Shown: one piece after another, positions 26,422-34,758 of the stretch
Layout: each line of letters starts with the position of its first letter
How positions within the stretch are numbered: the first letter of the stretch is position 1
From: Bog-473 sp963706555
Lineage (GTDB): Bacteria > Actinomycetota > Acidimicrobiia > Acidimicrobiales > RAAP-2
NCBI GenBank assembly: GCA_963706555.1
Contig: OY970164.1
Coordinates: 1,488,001-1,552,000 of the forward strand
DNA length: 64,000 nucleotides
Reading direction: 5' to 3'
Position numbers and translations under genes: made by a program
Notes under the pieces: model-generated
The model's database searches: none
What the model saw: only the letters and a program-made list of their open reading frames with translations
What the model was told of the DNA's origin: nothing

Positions 26422-27933
26422 CTACCGTTTCCGCCCGTCCTGCAGCTGCCTGCGCAACGAGGTGCTGGACCAGATGCGAGCCCTGAACACGATGCGCGGG
26501 CGGAGCGGAGCGAGGGTCCGTGCGGTGGCGCAACCCCGCCAAACGCCTGCGCCATAGGCGACGTCGTCCGCCACGTGCAGGGCGGTGTACCGCAACGGAT
26601 CGAGCTGGGCCCGGTCAGCTCTCCAGTCGGCCAGCGCGGGAGCGAGGAGGGCGAGGGCGGCGGCGCGCCGGGTGCGGCGCCAGCTCAGGCCGAGCACGAG
26701 GGCGGGGGCCCAGGCCCGGGTGAGGCCGTGGATCGCGGGCAACGCCGATTTGAGGGTCCCGCCGGCCGCGATCTTCAATGCCACCCCGAATGGCTTTTCG
26801 ACCAATCCGTCGAAGCGATGAGCCAGCACGCCGACGGATGCGGCCAGGAGTCCCCCGGCCAGGACGGGCCGGCGGGCGCAGGCCAGGGCCCACACGCCGG
26901 CAGACCAGGCGGAGGCCTGGAGCGGGACGAGCGACTTCGGGTGGCGGCGGGCCAGAGGCCCCGCGGTCGTGCCGTAGAAGGCGCGGCGACCCAGCCACGA
27001 ACCCAGATGGGCCGGCCCCTCGTGCTGTACGACGGAAGCCGGTTCGTACCGCACGTCCCACCCGGCGTCGGCCAGGCGCCAGACCAGATCGACGTCCTCG
27101 CCGCCCCGCAGCCGGGGGTCGAAGAGGAGAGGGCCGGCCACCTCGCGGCGAACGACGAGCGCAGCGCTCGGCACGTAGGGGATCCGGCTCAGTGGACGGA
27201 CGGGCCCCGCCGACCCTCCCCGGTCCAACGAGGAGCGCACCATCTCGTAGTGCGACAGGGCCGTGGCGGGAACCACCGGAAGGGGCACGATCCGTGGGGC
27301 GACGGCGGCGACCACGGGGTCGTCGAAGTGTCCGAGGAGCGGCTCGAGCCACTGCGGGTCGGGGACGCAGTCGGAGTCGACGAAGGCGACGAGGGGCGTG
27401 GTGACCCGACCCAGTCCGGCGTTACGGGCCGCGGCGGGGCCCGCGTTGGTGCCCAGCGCGAGGAGCCGGCACCCTGCGTCCTCGACGATCTCCCGGGTAC
27501 GTCGGGGTTCTGACGAGGCATCGTCGACGACGAGGCACTCCAATCCCTTGAGGGCGGCGAGCACCCTCTGGAGGACCTCGGGGCGGTCGCGGACCGGGAT
27601 CACGACCGTGACGTCCTCGGGCCCGAACGTGGCGGGACCAGGTCGGGGAAGGAAGACACCGGAGGAAACGAGTCGCCGGGCCAGGAGCTGCTCGGCCCTG
27701 CGGGGGCCCACCATCGCTCCGGTTTCCCACCCCCGGACCAGCACACCGGCACGTTCGCTCAGGCGCAGGAGGCGCAGCGGGCTCCCGCCCATGAGGACCC
27801 GGCCCCGGTCCAGGGCGATCGTCCCGGGGTCACTCGAGAGCCCGAAGTGCGAGGGCAACGGCGTCGTCCGCGAAGAGGGGGCGGAGGAGACGGGAGGGGG
27901 GCCTTCTCCGTTTTCCCAGTTGGGAGGGCGCAT
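26422..27933 (-). CDS. mftF: Mycofactocin system glycosyltransferase
   Basis: A family 2 glycosyltransferase that adds beta-1,4-glucose units to mycofactocin. From about residue 110, TVVIPVRDRPEVLQRVLAAL starts the GT-A domain; VDSDC is the metal-binding DxD region; GGEDVDLVWRLADAG is the acceptor/catalytic segment with the ED pair. The N-terminal 100 residues (GRVLMGGSPLRLLRLSERA) match the MftF-specific leader domain, and the C-terminal third has several hydrophobic helices. The ATG at 27933 gives 503 residues; the open frame further upstream runs over mftA and is not credible. Divergent from mftA with 71 bases between starts. Confidence 0.92.
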   Translation of the reverse strand: MRPPNWENGEGPPPVSSAPSSRTTPLPSHFGLSSDPGTIALDRGRVLMGGSPLRLLRLSERAGVLVRGWETGAMVGPRRAEQLLARRLVSSGVFLPRPGPATFGPEDVTVVIPVRDRPEVLQRVLAALKGLECLVVDDASSEPRRTREIVEDAGCRLLALGTNAGPAAARNAGLGRVTTPLVAFVDSDCVPDPQWLEPLLGHFDDPVVAAVAPRIVPLPVVPATALSHYEMVRSSLDRGGSAGPVRPLSRIPYVPSAALVVRREVAGPLLFDPRLRGGEDVDLVWRLADAGWDVRYEPASVVQHEGPAHLGSWLGRRAFYGTTAGPLARRHPKSLVPLQASAWSAGVWALACARRPVLAGGLLAASVGVLAHRFDGLVEKPFGVALKIAAGGTLKSALPAIHGLTRAWAPALVLGLSWRRTRRAAALALLAPALADWRADRAQLDPLRYTALHVADDVAYGAGVWRGCATARTLAPLRPRIVFRARIWSSTSLRRQLQDGRKR

Positions 27934-28004
27934 GCTGCAATCTTGACAGGAATGGGGGACTTTGCCCCAGGCGATAGGATCGTGCCAACACGAAGGAGGC
28001 CAGG

Positions 28005-28115
28005 GTGCTGTCTGAAAACGTTGAAGTGCAGGATGTCGAAACACCAGCCGACGACGAGGTCGACGAGCTGCTGGTCGAGGAGGTCTCGATCGATGGGATG
28101 TGCGGCGTCTATTGA
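28005..28115 (+). CDS. mftA: Mycofactocin precursor peptide
   Basis: A 36-residue RiPP precursor. The peptide is acidic (TPADDEVDELLVEE) and ends IDGMCGVY, the invariant mycofactocin C terminus; the final Val-Tyr pair is the part that MftC decarboxylates and cyclises and that becomes the redox core. A strong ribosome site, AAGGAGG, lies at about 27992-27998, six bases before the GTG. The stop is two bases before mftB. The gene is easily missed because of its length. Recognition of the C terminus makes the call almost certain. Confidence 0.96.
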   Translation: MLSENVEVQDVETPADDEVDELLVEEVSIDGMCGVY

Positions 28116-28117
28116 GC

Positions 28118-28411
28118 GTGACCGAGGAGCAGCCGACGAAGGCTGCTCTGGCCTTTGACGCTGGAAGCGCATGGCGGGTGCATCCCCAGATCGCGTTGCG
28201 TGACGAGTCATTCGGCGCGCTCGCGTACCACTTCGGGACGCGCCGTCTGATGTTCCTCAAATCGCGGACGCTCGTCGAGTTGGTCACTGCACTGGACCAG
28301 TACGACAGCGCAGAGCTCGCGATCGATGCACTGATTCCCCAACCTGAACGACCCACATACCGTCGTGCGCTCGCACGCCTGGCGGCTTCGGAGGTGATTG
28401 ATGTCCGTTGA
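28118..28411 (+). CDS. mftB: Mycofactocin RiPP recognition protein (PqqD-like)
   Basis: A 97-residue PqqD-like RiPP recognition element that binds the MftA leader and presents it to MftC. The fold shows as AFDAGSAWRVHPQIALRDESFGALAYHF and a C-terminal helical part YRRALARLAASEVI. The GTG at 28118, two bases after the mftA stop, was chosen; an in-frame TTG at 28112 and ATG at 28100 overlap mftA. The stop lies 11 bases inside mftC, consistent with translational coupling of mftA-mftB-mftC. Confidence 0.93.
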   Translation: MTEEQPTKAALAFDAGSAWRVHPQIALRDESFGALAYHFGTRRLMFLKSRTLVELVTALDQYDSAELAIDALIPQPERPTYRRALARLAASEVIDVR

Positions 28412-29573
28412 TGCGCCCACAGAGATCATGCCGCTGCGCCAGCGGTTCACGCAGGGCCTCGAAGCACCTATCTGCTTGACCTGGGAGCTGACCTACGCCT
28501 GCAACCTGGCGTGCGTGCACTGTCTGAGCTCCTCGGGTCGCCGCGACCCGATGGAGCTGACGCCGGCCGAAGCCCGTCACATCGTGGACGAGCTCGCTGC
28601 GATGAAGGTCTTCTACGTCAATATCGGCGGGGGCGAACCGATGTTGCGCCCGGACTTCTTCGACCTCGTCGGGTACGCCGTGGAGAACAAGGTCGGCGTG
28701 AAATTCTCGACCAACGGGACCAGGCTCACCGCTGAGCGGGCGCGTCGACTGGCCGGGATGGACTACGTCGACGTGCAGATCAGCATCGACGGGGCCCTGG
28801 CCTCGACCAATGATGCAGTGCGCGGAGAGGGGTCCTTCGCCGCGGCGCGCTCGGCCATGGACAACCTTGCCGCCGCCAACTTCGGCCAGTTCAAGATCAG
28901 CGTGGTGGTGACGAGGGAGAACGTCACCCAGCTCGACGAGTTCGCCGCAATCGCCCAGAGTTACGGTGCACAACTGCGGCTGACGCGCTTTCGACCCTCG
29001 GGTCGCGGCATCGAGACATGGGATGCGCTCCATCCGACGGCCGAACAGCAGCGGATGCTGTACCACTGGCTCTTGGAGCGTCCCGACGTCTTGACGGGCG
29101 ACTCGTTCTTCCATCTTTCGGCACTCGGGGCGCCTCTCGACGGGCTCAACCTGTGCGGCGCCGGGAGGGTGGTGTGCCTGATCGACCCGGTCGGGGACGT
29201 CTACGCCTGCCCGTTCGTCATCGACAAGGAATTCTTGGCCGGCAACGTACGCCACGAGGGCGGATTTGCCGGTGTGTGGCGCGAGTCGGATCTCTTCCAG
29301 TCACTGCGCGAGCCGCAAAGTGCGGGGGCATGCGCATCGTGCGGGTCCTACGACGCCTGCCAGGGTGGCTGCATGGCTGCCAAGTTCTTCACCGGCATCC
29401 CCCTCGACGGGCCCGATCCCGAGTGCGTGTTCGGTCACGGCGAGGAGGCGTTGGCGGCGCGCGACGCCACGGCGCTACCGGGCGCAGCGATCGGGCACTC
29501 CAAGGTCGACGCCCAGGGAACGCCTATCCCCGTGCCCACGCGGGTTCATTTCCGGACGTCGACGCGCGTCTAG
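28401..29573 (+). CDS. mftC: Mycofactocin radical SAM maturase
   Basis: Radical SAM/SPASM enzyme that decarboxylates the terminal Tyr of MftA and then forms the Val-Tyr carbon-carbon bond. The SAM cluster motif is CNLACVHC (Cys34, Cys38, Cys41), followed by the GGGEPMLRP SAM-binding segment. The SPASM region holds the Cys of LCGAGRVVCLIDPVGDVYACPF and a later cluster CASCGSYDACQGGC. ATG at 28401 is preferred over TTG at 28398 because GGAGGTG ends four bases upstream of it. The product has 390 residues. It is intact, unlike the next gene. Confidence 0.95.
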   Translation: MSVDAPTEIMPLRQRFTQGLEAPICLTWELTYACNLACVHCLSSSGRRDPMELTPAEARHIVDELAAMKVFYVNIGGGEPMLRPDFFDLVGYAVENKVGVKFSTNGTRLTAERARRLAGMDYVDVQISIDGALASTNDAVRGEGSFAAARSAMDNLAAANFGQFKISVVVTRENVTQLDEFAAIAQSYGAQLRLTRFRPSGRGIETWDALHPTAEQQRMLYHWLLERPDVLTGDSFFHLSALGAPLDGLNLCGAGRVVCLIDPVGDVYACPFVIDKEFLAGNVRHEGGFAGVWRESDLFQSLREPQSAGACASCGSYDACQGGCMAAKFFTGIPLDGPDPECVFGHGEEALAARDATALPGAAIGHSKVDAQGTPIPVPTRVHFRTSTRV

Positions 29574-29592
29574 CGCGGGCCGGCGCGTCGAC

Positions 29593-30289
29593 GTGGAGCT
29601 CGGTGGCGCGACGTGGCCTGACGTCGCGGCACAAGAGCGCGCGTGCCTCTTGGCGTTGCCGATCGGCTCACTCGAACAACACGGGCCCCACCTGCCCCTC
29701 GACACCGATACCCGAATCGCGGTGGAACTGGGGCAGCGACTCTCGAGAGCCAGGAGCGACATCATGGTGGCGCCGGCGGTGGCCTATGGCGCCAGTGGCG
29801 AGCACGCCGGGTTTCCGGGGACGTTGCTCATCAACCACACGGTGTTGGCCGACGTCCTGATCGAGCTGATCCGCTCGGCGCGCGGCTCCTTCTCGGGCGT
29901 CGTCCTCATTTCGCGCCCACGGGGGGAACCACCAGGCGTTGTCGCTGGTCGGCGAGCGGTGCCGGTCCGATGGCGAGGCGGCCATGATCTGGACCGCGTC
30001 GGTGCCGGGCGGTGACGCGCATGCCGGAAGGACCGAGACGTCGCTGATGCTGGCCATCGATCCGGGAGCCGTACGCCTCGAGCTCGCGGCGGCGGGCTGC
30101 ACCACCCCGCTCGACGTCCTCATGCCCCGGTTACGCGCCGAAGGGGTGCGCCCGATATCGTCCAACGGTGTGCTGGGGGACCCAGAGGGAGCAAGTGCGG
30201 GCGAGGGTGAACTGCTCTTGGCGGCCATGACGGACGATCTGGTCACTGCGATTTCGGCGCGTTGGCCCGAGAGCGGACCGCCCGCATGA
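29593..30289 (+). pseudogene. mftE: Mycofactocin peptidase (creatininase family), frameshifted
   Basis: MftE cleaves modified MftA to release the cyclised Val-Tyr core (AHDP), the substrate of MftD. From a GTG at 29593 the frame gives LPIGSLEQHGPHLPLDTDT, with the metal-binding Glu, His and Asp, and reaches LISR. The frame then loses sense, while a second frame continues as HGGNHQALSLVGERC and GGDAHAGRTETSLML, both hallmarks of the creatininase fold, to the stop at 30289. Removing one C from CCC at 29916-29918 joins the two parts perfectly. Total length, about 231 residues, is normal. Either this strain has lost MftE or the read has an extra base; the second seems likelier. Confidence 0.9.
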
Positions 30290-31072
30290 GCGGTATCGCC
30301 GTCCTCACCGGGGCCGCACGCGGGATTGGCGCCGCGACGGTCGACCGATTGGTCACCGGGGGCTGGCGCGTCGTCGCCGTCGACCTGTGTGCCGATGATC
30401 CGAGCCTCGACTACTCGCTGGCGACGCCCGCCGATCTGGCCGCCCTCGGTGACCGCCACGGCGACCGGGTGCACACGATGGTGGGGGATGTGCAGGAGCC
30501 GGTCCGACATGCAGGCCGCCGTCGACGCCGCCCTGACGGTCTTCGGGGGTCTCGATGCGGCGGTGGCCGTGGCCGGAGTGGTGGCGGGCGGCGATCCACT
30601 GTGGGACATCGCCGACGCACAATGGAACGTGCAGTTCGACATCAACGTGCACGGGGTGCGGCGTCTGGCCGCTGCGGCCGTGCCCGTCCTGCTCGATGCG
30701 CCCTCCCCGCGGCAGGGGCGCGTGGTCGCGGTCGCCTCGGCGGCTGGTCTGTTGGGTCTGCGCCGCCTGAGCGGCTACAGCGCGTCGAAGCACGCGGTCA
30801 TCGGATTGATCAAGTCCTTGGCCGCCGATTTGGCGGGCACCGGCATCACAGCCAATGCGGTGTGCCCGGGCTCTACCCGCACGCCGATACTCGACGCCTC
30901 CGCGGCCGTGTACGACCTGCCTTCCGCAGAGGCATTCGCGGAGCAACAGTTGGTGGAGCGCCTCTTGGTGCCGGCTGAGCCGGCAGCGCTCATCGCGTGG
31001 CTCTGTGAAGCGGAGGCGAGCGGGGTGACTGGCGCAGCCCTCTCCGTCGACGGAGGGTTGACGACCTCATAG
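30286..31072 (+). pseudogene. Mycofactocin-coupled SDR oxidoreductase, frameshifted
   Basis: A short-chain dehydrogenase of the group that occurs with mycofactocin genes. From the ATG at 30286, overlapping the mftE stop, it reads VLTGAARGIGAAT (nucleotide motif) up to MVGDVQEP; after a shift it continues MQAAVDAALTVFGGLD, the NVHGVRRL helix, and the catalytic YSASKHAVIGLIKSL, to VTGAALSVDGG at the C terminus. One extra G at 30501-30502 (GG for G) accounts for the break. The C-terminal CPGSTRTPILDASAAVY block matches mycofactocin-associated SDRs, which hold their NAD tightly. This is the second single-base break within 600 bases. Confidence 0.88.
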
Positions 31073-31101
31073 GCGGCACCGTCGCGCGGTACAGCGAAAC
31101 G

Positions 31102-32730
31102 ATGCCGCGGCCTGCCTCGGTAGAGTGGCGGATCATCACGCCGGTCAGAAGGTCCAGACGATGGAGGTCGGTAGGCCTGCTCTCCGTCGCAGTGCTGCTG
31201 ATTCTCGCGATGCTCATGATCTCCTGGGCCCCGACCCGGACGACCTCGAGCGCCTCGGTCTCGACGACCTCGGTGCACGTGCCGCACATCGGAGATCTCG
31301 CGGAGTCTCCCGATTCCGTGGTGCCCTTCGGGGCCGCGTCGCTCGGTCTCGACGCACTGCAGAGCCAGAAGACCCCCCTGGTCGGCATGGCGGCAACCCC
31401 CGATGGCAAGGGCTACTGGCTCGTCGCCTCCGACGGCGGCATCTTCACGTTCGGCGACGCCGCCTTCTACGGCTCGACCGGCGCCATCCGTCTCAACAAG
31501 CCGATCGTCGGCATGGCGGCAACCCCCGATGGCAAGGGCTACTGGCTCGTCGCCTCCGACGGCGGCATCTTCACGTTCGGCGACGCCGCCTTCTACGGCT
31601 CGACCGGTGCCATCCGTCTCAACAAGCCGATCGTCGGCATGGCGGCAACCCCCGATGGCAAGGGCTACTGGCTCGTCGCGTCCGACGGCGGCATCTTCAC
31701 GTTCGGCGACGCCGGCTTCTACGGCTCGACCGGTGCCATCCGTCTCAACAAGCCGATCGTCGGCATGGCGGCAACCCCCGATGGCAAGGGCTACTGGCTC
31801 GTCGCGTCCGACGGCGGCATCTTCACGTTCGGCGACGCCGGCTTCTACGGCTCCGAAGGCGGGACCCGGTTGGCCGCACCGATCGTCGGCATGGCCGCCA
31901 CCACCGACGGCAAGGGCTACTGGCTCGTCGCCTCCGACGGCGGCATCTTCACCTTCGGCGACGCCGCGTTCTACGGCTCCGAGGGTGCGATCCAGTCGAC
32001 CGCCCCCGCCGTCGGGATGGCCGCGACGCCAGGGGGCGGTGGCTATTGGCTCGTCTTCGGGACCCAGCACCAGCCTTTGGCCGGGCGGGTGGTCGGCATC
32101 GACCCGGGTCACAACGGGCTGAGCTACACCGCTCCTCAGATCATCGATCAGCCGGTCTGGAACGGCCGGGAGGACGAAGCCTGCGACACAACGGGAACAG
32201 CGACGGACAGCGGCTACAGCGAGGCCCAGTTCAACTTCAACGTCGCGACCTACCTGCAGGCGGACCTGGTGGCCGAAGGGGCACAGGTCGTGATGACACG
32301 GCCGGACAATGCCGGGATCGGGCCTTGTGTGACGACGCGCGCGGCCATTCTCAATGACGCCCATGCCGACGTCGCGGTCGACATTCACGCCGACGGCGGC
32401 CCGGCCGGCGGTCGGGGCTTCACGGTGCTCGAACCTGCGGCCGACGGCCCGAATGACGCGGTCATCGCCTCTTCGGATGCCTTCGGCGCGTTGTTGCGGA
32501 CCACGTTCGGGGCCGTGACGGGCATGCCGGTCAGCGACTACGACGGGGTCGATGGGTTGCAGCCTCGTGACGATCTTGCCGGTCTCAACCTCACGACGGT
32601 TCCCAAGGTGCTCATCGAGACCGGCAACATGCGCGATGCCACCGATGCCGCGCTGCTCGTCACGCCCGCCTTCCAGCAGTCTGCCGCGGCAGCGATGGCA
32701 CAGGCCATCACCACCTTCCTCGCCGGCTGA
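31102..32730 (+). CDS. Secreted N-acetylmuramoyl-L-alanine amidase with 42-residue repeats
   Basis: A 542-residue cell-wall hydrolase. A signal or anchor helix spans about residues 24-43. Five repeats of 42 residues plus a partial sixth (about 94-325) carry the core GYWLVASDGGIFTFGDA, a unit that probably folds as propeller-like blades and may bind wall polymer. The C-terminal half is an Amidase_3 zinc domain: His337 in DPGHNG, Glu374, His429 in DIHADGG and the catalytic Glu506 in LIETGNM. The enzyme would cut the bond between muramic acid and L-Ala. Units 1-4 are almost identical in DNA. It follows the SDR by 29 bases and converges with the lyase gene. Confidence 0.92.
   Translation: MPRPASVEWRIITPVRRSRRWRSVGLLSVAVLLILAMLMISWAPTRTTSSASVSTTSVHVPHIGDLAESPDSVVPFGAASLGLDALQSQKTPLVGMAATPDGKGYWLVASDGGIFTFGDAAFYGSTGAIRLNKPIVGMAATPDGKGYWLVASDGGIFTFGDAAFYGSTGAIRLNKPIVGMAATPDGKGYWLVASDGGIFTFGDAGFYGSTGAIRLNKPIVGMAATPDGKGYWLVASDGGIFTFGDAGFYGSEGGTRLAAPIVGMAATTDGKGYWLVASDGGIFTFGDAAFYGSEGAIQSTAPAVGMAATPGGGGYWLVFGTQHQPLAGRVVGIDPGHNGLSYTAPQIIDQPVWNGREDEACDTTGTATDSGYSEAQFNFNVATYLQADLVAEGAQVVMTRPDNAGIGPCVTTRAAILNDAHADVAVDIHADGGPAGGRGFTVLEPAADGPNDAVIASSDAFGALLRTTFGAVTGMPVSDYDGVDGLQPRDDLAGLNLTTVPKVLIETGNMRDATDAALLVTPAFQQSAAAAMAQAITTFLAG
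31381..32010 (+). repeat. Five tandem 126-bp coding repeats
   Basis: Units start at 31381, 31507, 31633, 31759 and 31885, with a partial sixth from 32011. Each encodes 42 residues. Units 1 to 4 differ at only a handful of positions over their first 100 bases, while the end of unit 4 and units 5 and 6 are more diverged, so the array seems to have grown recently by duplication at its 5' end. It is in-frame within the amidase and could vary in copy number. Confidence 0.95.
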
Positions 32731-32744
32731 CGGACGGCGCGTCG

Positions 32745-34018
32745 TCAGCCCTGCCCGTAGGTCGTCGACCGGTCGGTGACCCGGGCCTTCCCTGCCGCGC
32801 TGACGGCACGCCGGAGGTCGTGGACGAGGGACGGCACGCTGGCGGCGCTGCCCGCATGCACTGTGGCGTGGAGTGAATCCGGGTTGTTCTGCCGGTCGAG
32901 GTACCACCTGTCTGCCGCCAGTCTCTCGCCGACGGCGAAGATGTCCAGCGACGGGTCGCGTGCCCGAACGCCATGACCGTTGCCGGCGGATCCCCGCGCA
33001 GTTCGAGGCCGGCGATCGACTCGATGCCGACCCGGAGCGCCTTCGCCGCGTCGTGTGCCGTTCGGGTGAGGTCCTGGTACCCGTCAAGCCCGATGTGCAT
33101 CAGCGCGGCCCACGCCGCAGCGATGGGCCCCGCCGGCCGGGTGCCCGCCATTGAGGTCGACGCATAGAAGCCCCCGAGCCAATCGCTCGTCGTGAAGATC
33201 TGATGGCGGGCCAACTCGTGCGTGCGGTAGAGGACCACCGACACGCCTTTGGACGCGTACCCGTATTTGTGGACGTCGGCCGACATCGATGTGACGCCCG
33301 GCAGCCGGAAATCGAATGGCTCGGAAAAGCGCCCGAGTTGGACGAGAAACGGCAGGAGGAATCCGCCCATGCATGCGTCGACGTGACACAGGATTCCCCG
33401 CTCTTGGGCCAACGCCGCGATGTCGGCGATCGGGTCGACGACGCCGTGCGGGTACGTCGGTGCAGAGCCGACCACCATGATCGTCGCATCGGTGCAGGCC
33501 GCGTCGAAGGCGTCGACGTCGACTCGAAAATCCGTACCGACGGGGACCCGGATGAGCTCGACGTCGAAATAGTCAGCGGCTTTGGTGAACGCGGCGTGCG
33601 CGCTCTGCGCCACCACGATCTGGGGGTGCGGGATGCCGCGCTCGTGGCGGGCCACATCCCGGGCCGTCTTGACCGCCTGCAGGAGGCTCTCGGTGCCACC
33701 CGAGGTGAGGTAGCCCTCGACGCCTCCACCGCTCTCCGGCTCATCCGCGCCGAGCAGAGTGGCCGTGTTCTGCACGATGTCGTGCTGCATGAGGCCGATG
33801 CTCGGAAAGGCCAGCACGTTGAGCCCGTTTTCGGCACTGTAGAGCGAGAGCGCATCTTGGAGGAGCTCGTGCACTTCATCCCCGGCGGAGTACACGAGGC
33901 TGAACACGCGGCCGCCCCGCCAGTCCTGGTCGTCCTGCTTCATGGCCAGCAGCTGCGCCATGACCACCTCGCGCGCCAAGCCGTGTTGGGGAATCGGCGT
34001 ATGGGGGAACTGGTTCAT
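32745..34018 (-). pseudogene. Sphingosine-1-phosphate lyase-like PLP enzyme, frameshifted near C terminus
   Basis: A PLP-dependent group II decarboxylase-fold enzyme closest in pattern to sphingosine-1-phosphate lyase. Evidence is YLTSGGTESLLQAVKTARD (about 103-121), HVDACMGG with the PLP Asp (214), SADVHKYGYASKGVSVVLYR with PLP Lys251, and TSDWLGGFYASTSMAGTRPAG. The frame breaks after ATVMAFG; in the next frame LDIFAVGERLAADRW continues to a natural end at 32745. One base missing at 32963-32965 (CCC for CCCC) explains it. ATG at 34018 has AGGT five bases upstream. Bacterial substrate unknown; sphingoid-base or other phosphoethanolamine-lipid breakdown is an inference. Confidence 0.85.
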
Positions 34019-34174
34019 GGCGACCTGTGCTTTCTCGGGGTGCGCCCGGCAGGCGACGGGCGCGGGCTCTCTCTGCACCCGCAGACCGGCGGGGGACATC
34101 TTGATCGTCGTGACCGGATGTCGCCACTGGTGCCGTGTTCGACTTCCACCGGTGCGAGGCACCAAACTGGTGGC

Positions 34175-34663
34175 ATGGCGACTGAGACGGTGCCGACCGG
34201 CGTAGATGGCTTCCTCGTACCTCGCGCTGACAAGGAGTCGGAAGGATTCTGGGAGGGCACCGCAAGCGGGGAGCTGCGCCTGCAGGCCTGCGGCTCCTGT
34301 GGGGTCCTGCGGTTTCCCCCACGGGTCATGTGCCCACACTGCCAATCGACGGAGCGGCACTGGCGGCGTGTGTCCGGGACCGGAACGATCTGGTCCTTCG
34401 TCGTCTGCCACCCACCGCTCCTTCCGGCCTATGCCCCGTTTGCGCCGTACCCCGTCATCACAGTGACGTTGGATGAGGGGCCGGCATTGCGCATGGTGGG
34501 CAATCTGGTCACCGGGCCCGAGGGCGCGATCAACGAGATCGATCCAGCCACGATCGTCATCGGAGAGCCCGTGCGCGCCGTGTTCAGCCGCCGCCCCGGC
34601 CCCGACGGCACGGAGGTCTTCCTTCCGGTGTGGGTACGCGGCAGCGGTGAAAGTGCAGCATGA
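34175..34663 (+). CDS. Zinc-ribbon/OB-fold (DUF35-type) protein
   Basis: A 162-residue DUF35-type protein, with an N-terminal helix carrying ESEGFWEGTASGELRLQACGSCG and a zinc ribbon (CGSC and, 16 residues on, CPHC), then an OB-fold (GTIWSFVV onward). Such proteins are partners of thiolase-like enzymes in lipid and sterol catabolism, where they are needed for a stable aldolase or thiolase complex. No thiolase is adjacent, so the partner must be elsewhere. The ATG at 34175 was chosen because it starts the family N terminus. Divergent from the lyase gene. Confidence 0.88.
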   Translation: MATETVPTGVDGFLVPRADKESEGFWEGTASGELRLQACGSCGVLRFPPRVMCPHCQSTERHWRRVSGTGTIWSFVVCHPPLLPAYAPFAPYPVITVTLDEGPALRMVGNLVTGPEGAINEIDPATIVIGEPVRAVFSRRPGPDGTEVFLPVWVRGSGESAA

Positions 34664-34758
34664 GACGGCACGAAGCGTGGGAAAAGACCAGATAGGGACC
34701 AGAAATTAGGGTCTTTCGCCCCTCGTTCGCGGCGATTTGCGTCACTAGCCTCCATGTC

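Noticed and set aside
27943..27980. mftA promoter made of TTGACA and TAGGAT
   Set aside because: The boxes are 26 bases apart, far too long for a normal promoter; no better pair was found.
31381..32010. Possible CRISPR array
   Set aside because: The 126-bp units are directly adjacent, in frame and coding; there are no short repeats with unique spacers.
30775..33087. Minus-strand open frame of 770 codons
   Set aside because: It lies across the plus-strand repeat amidase; its repetitive EREDAAVG units simply mirror the 126-bp repeats and it has no family features.
33203..34174. Longer N terminus for the DUF35 protein
   Set aside because: The upstream codons are antisense to the lyase gene and give an unnatural, acidic/Arg-rich chain.
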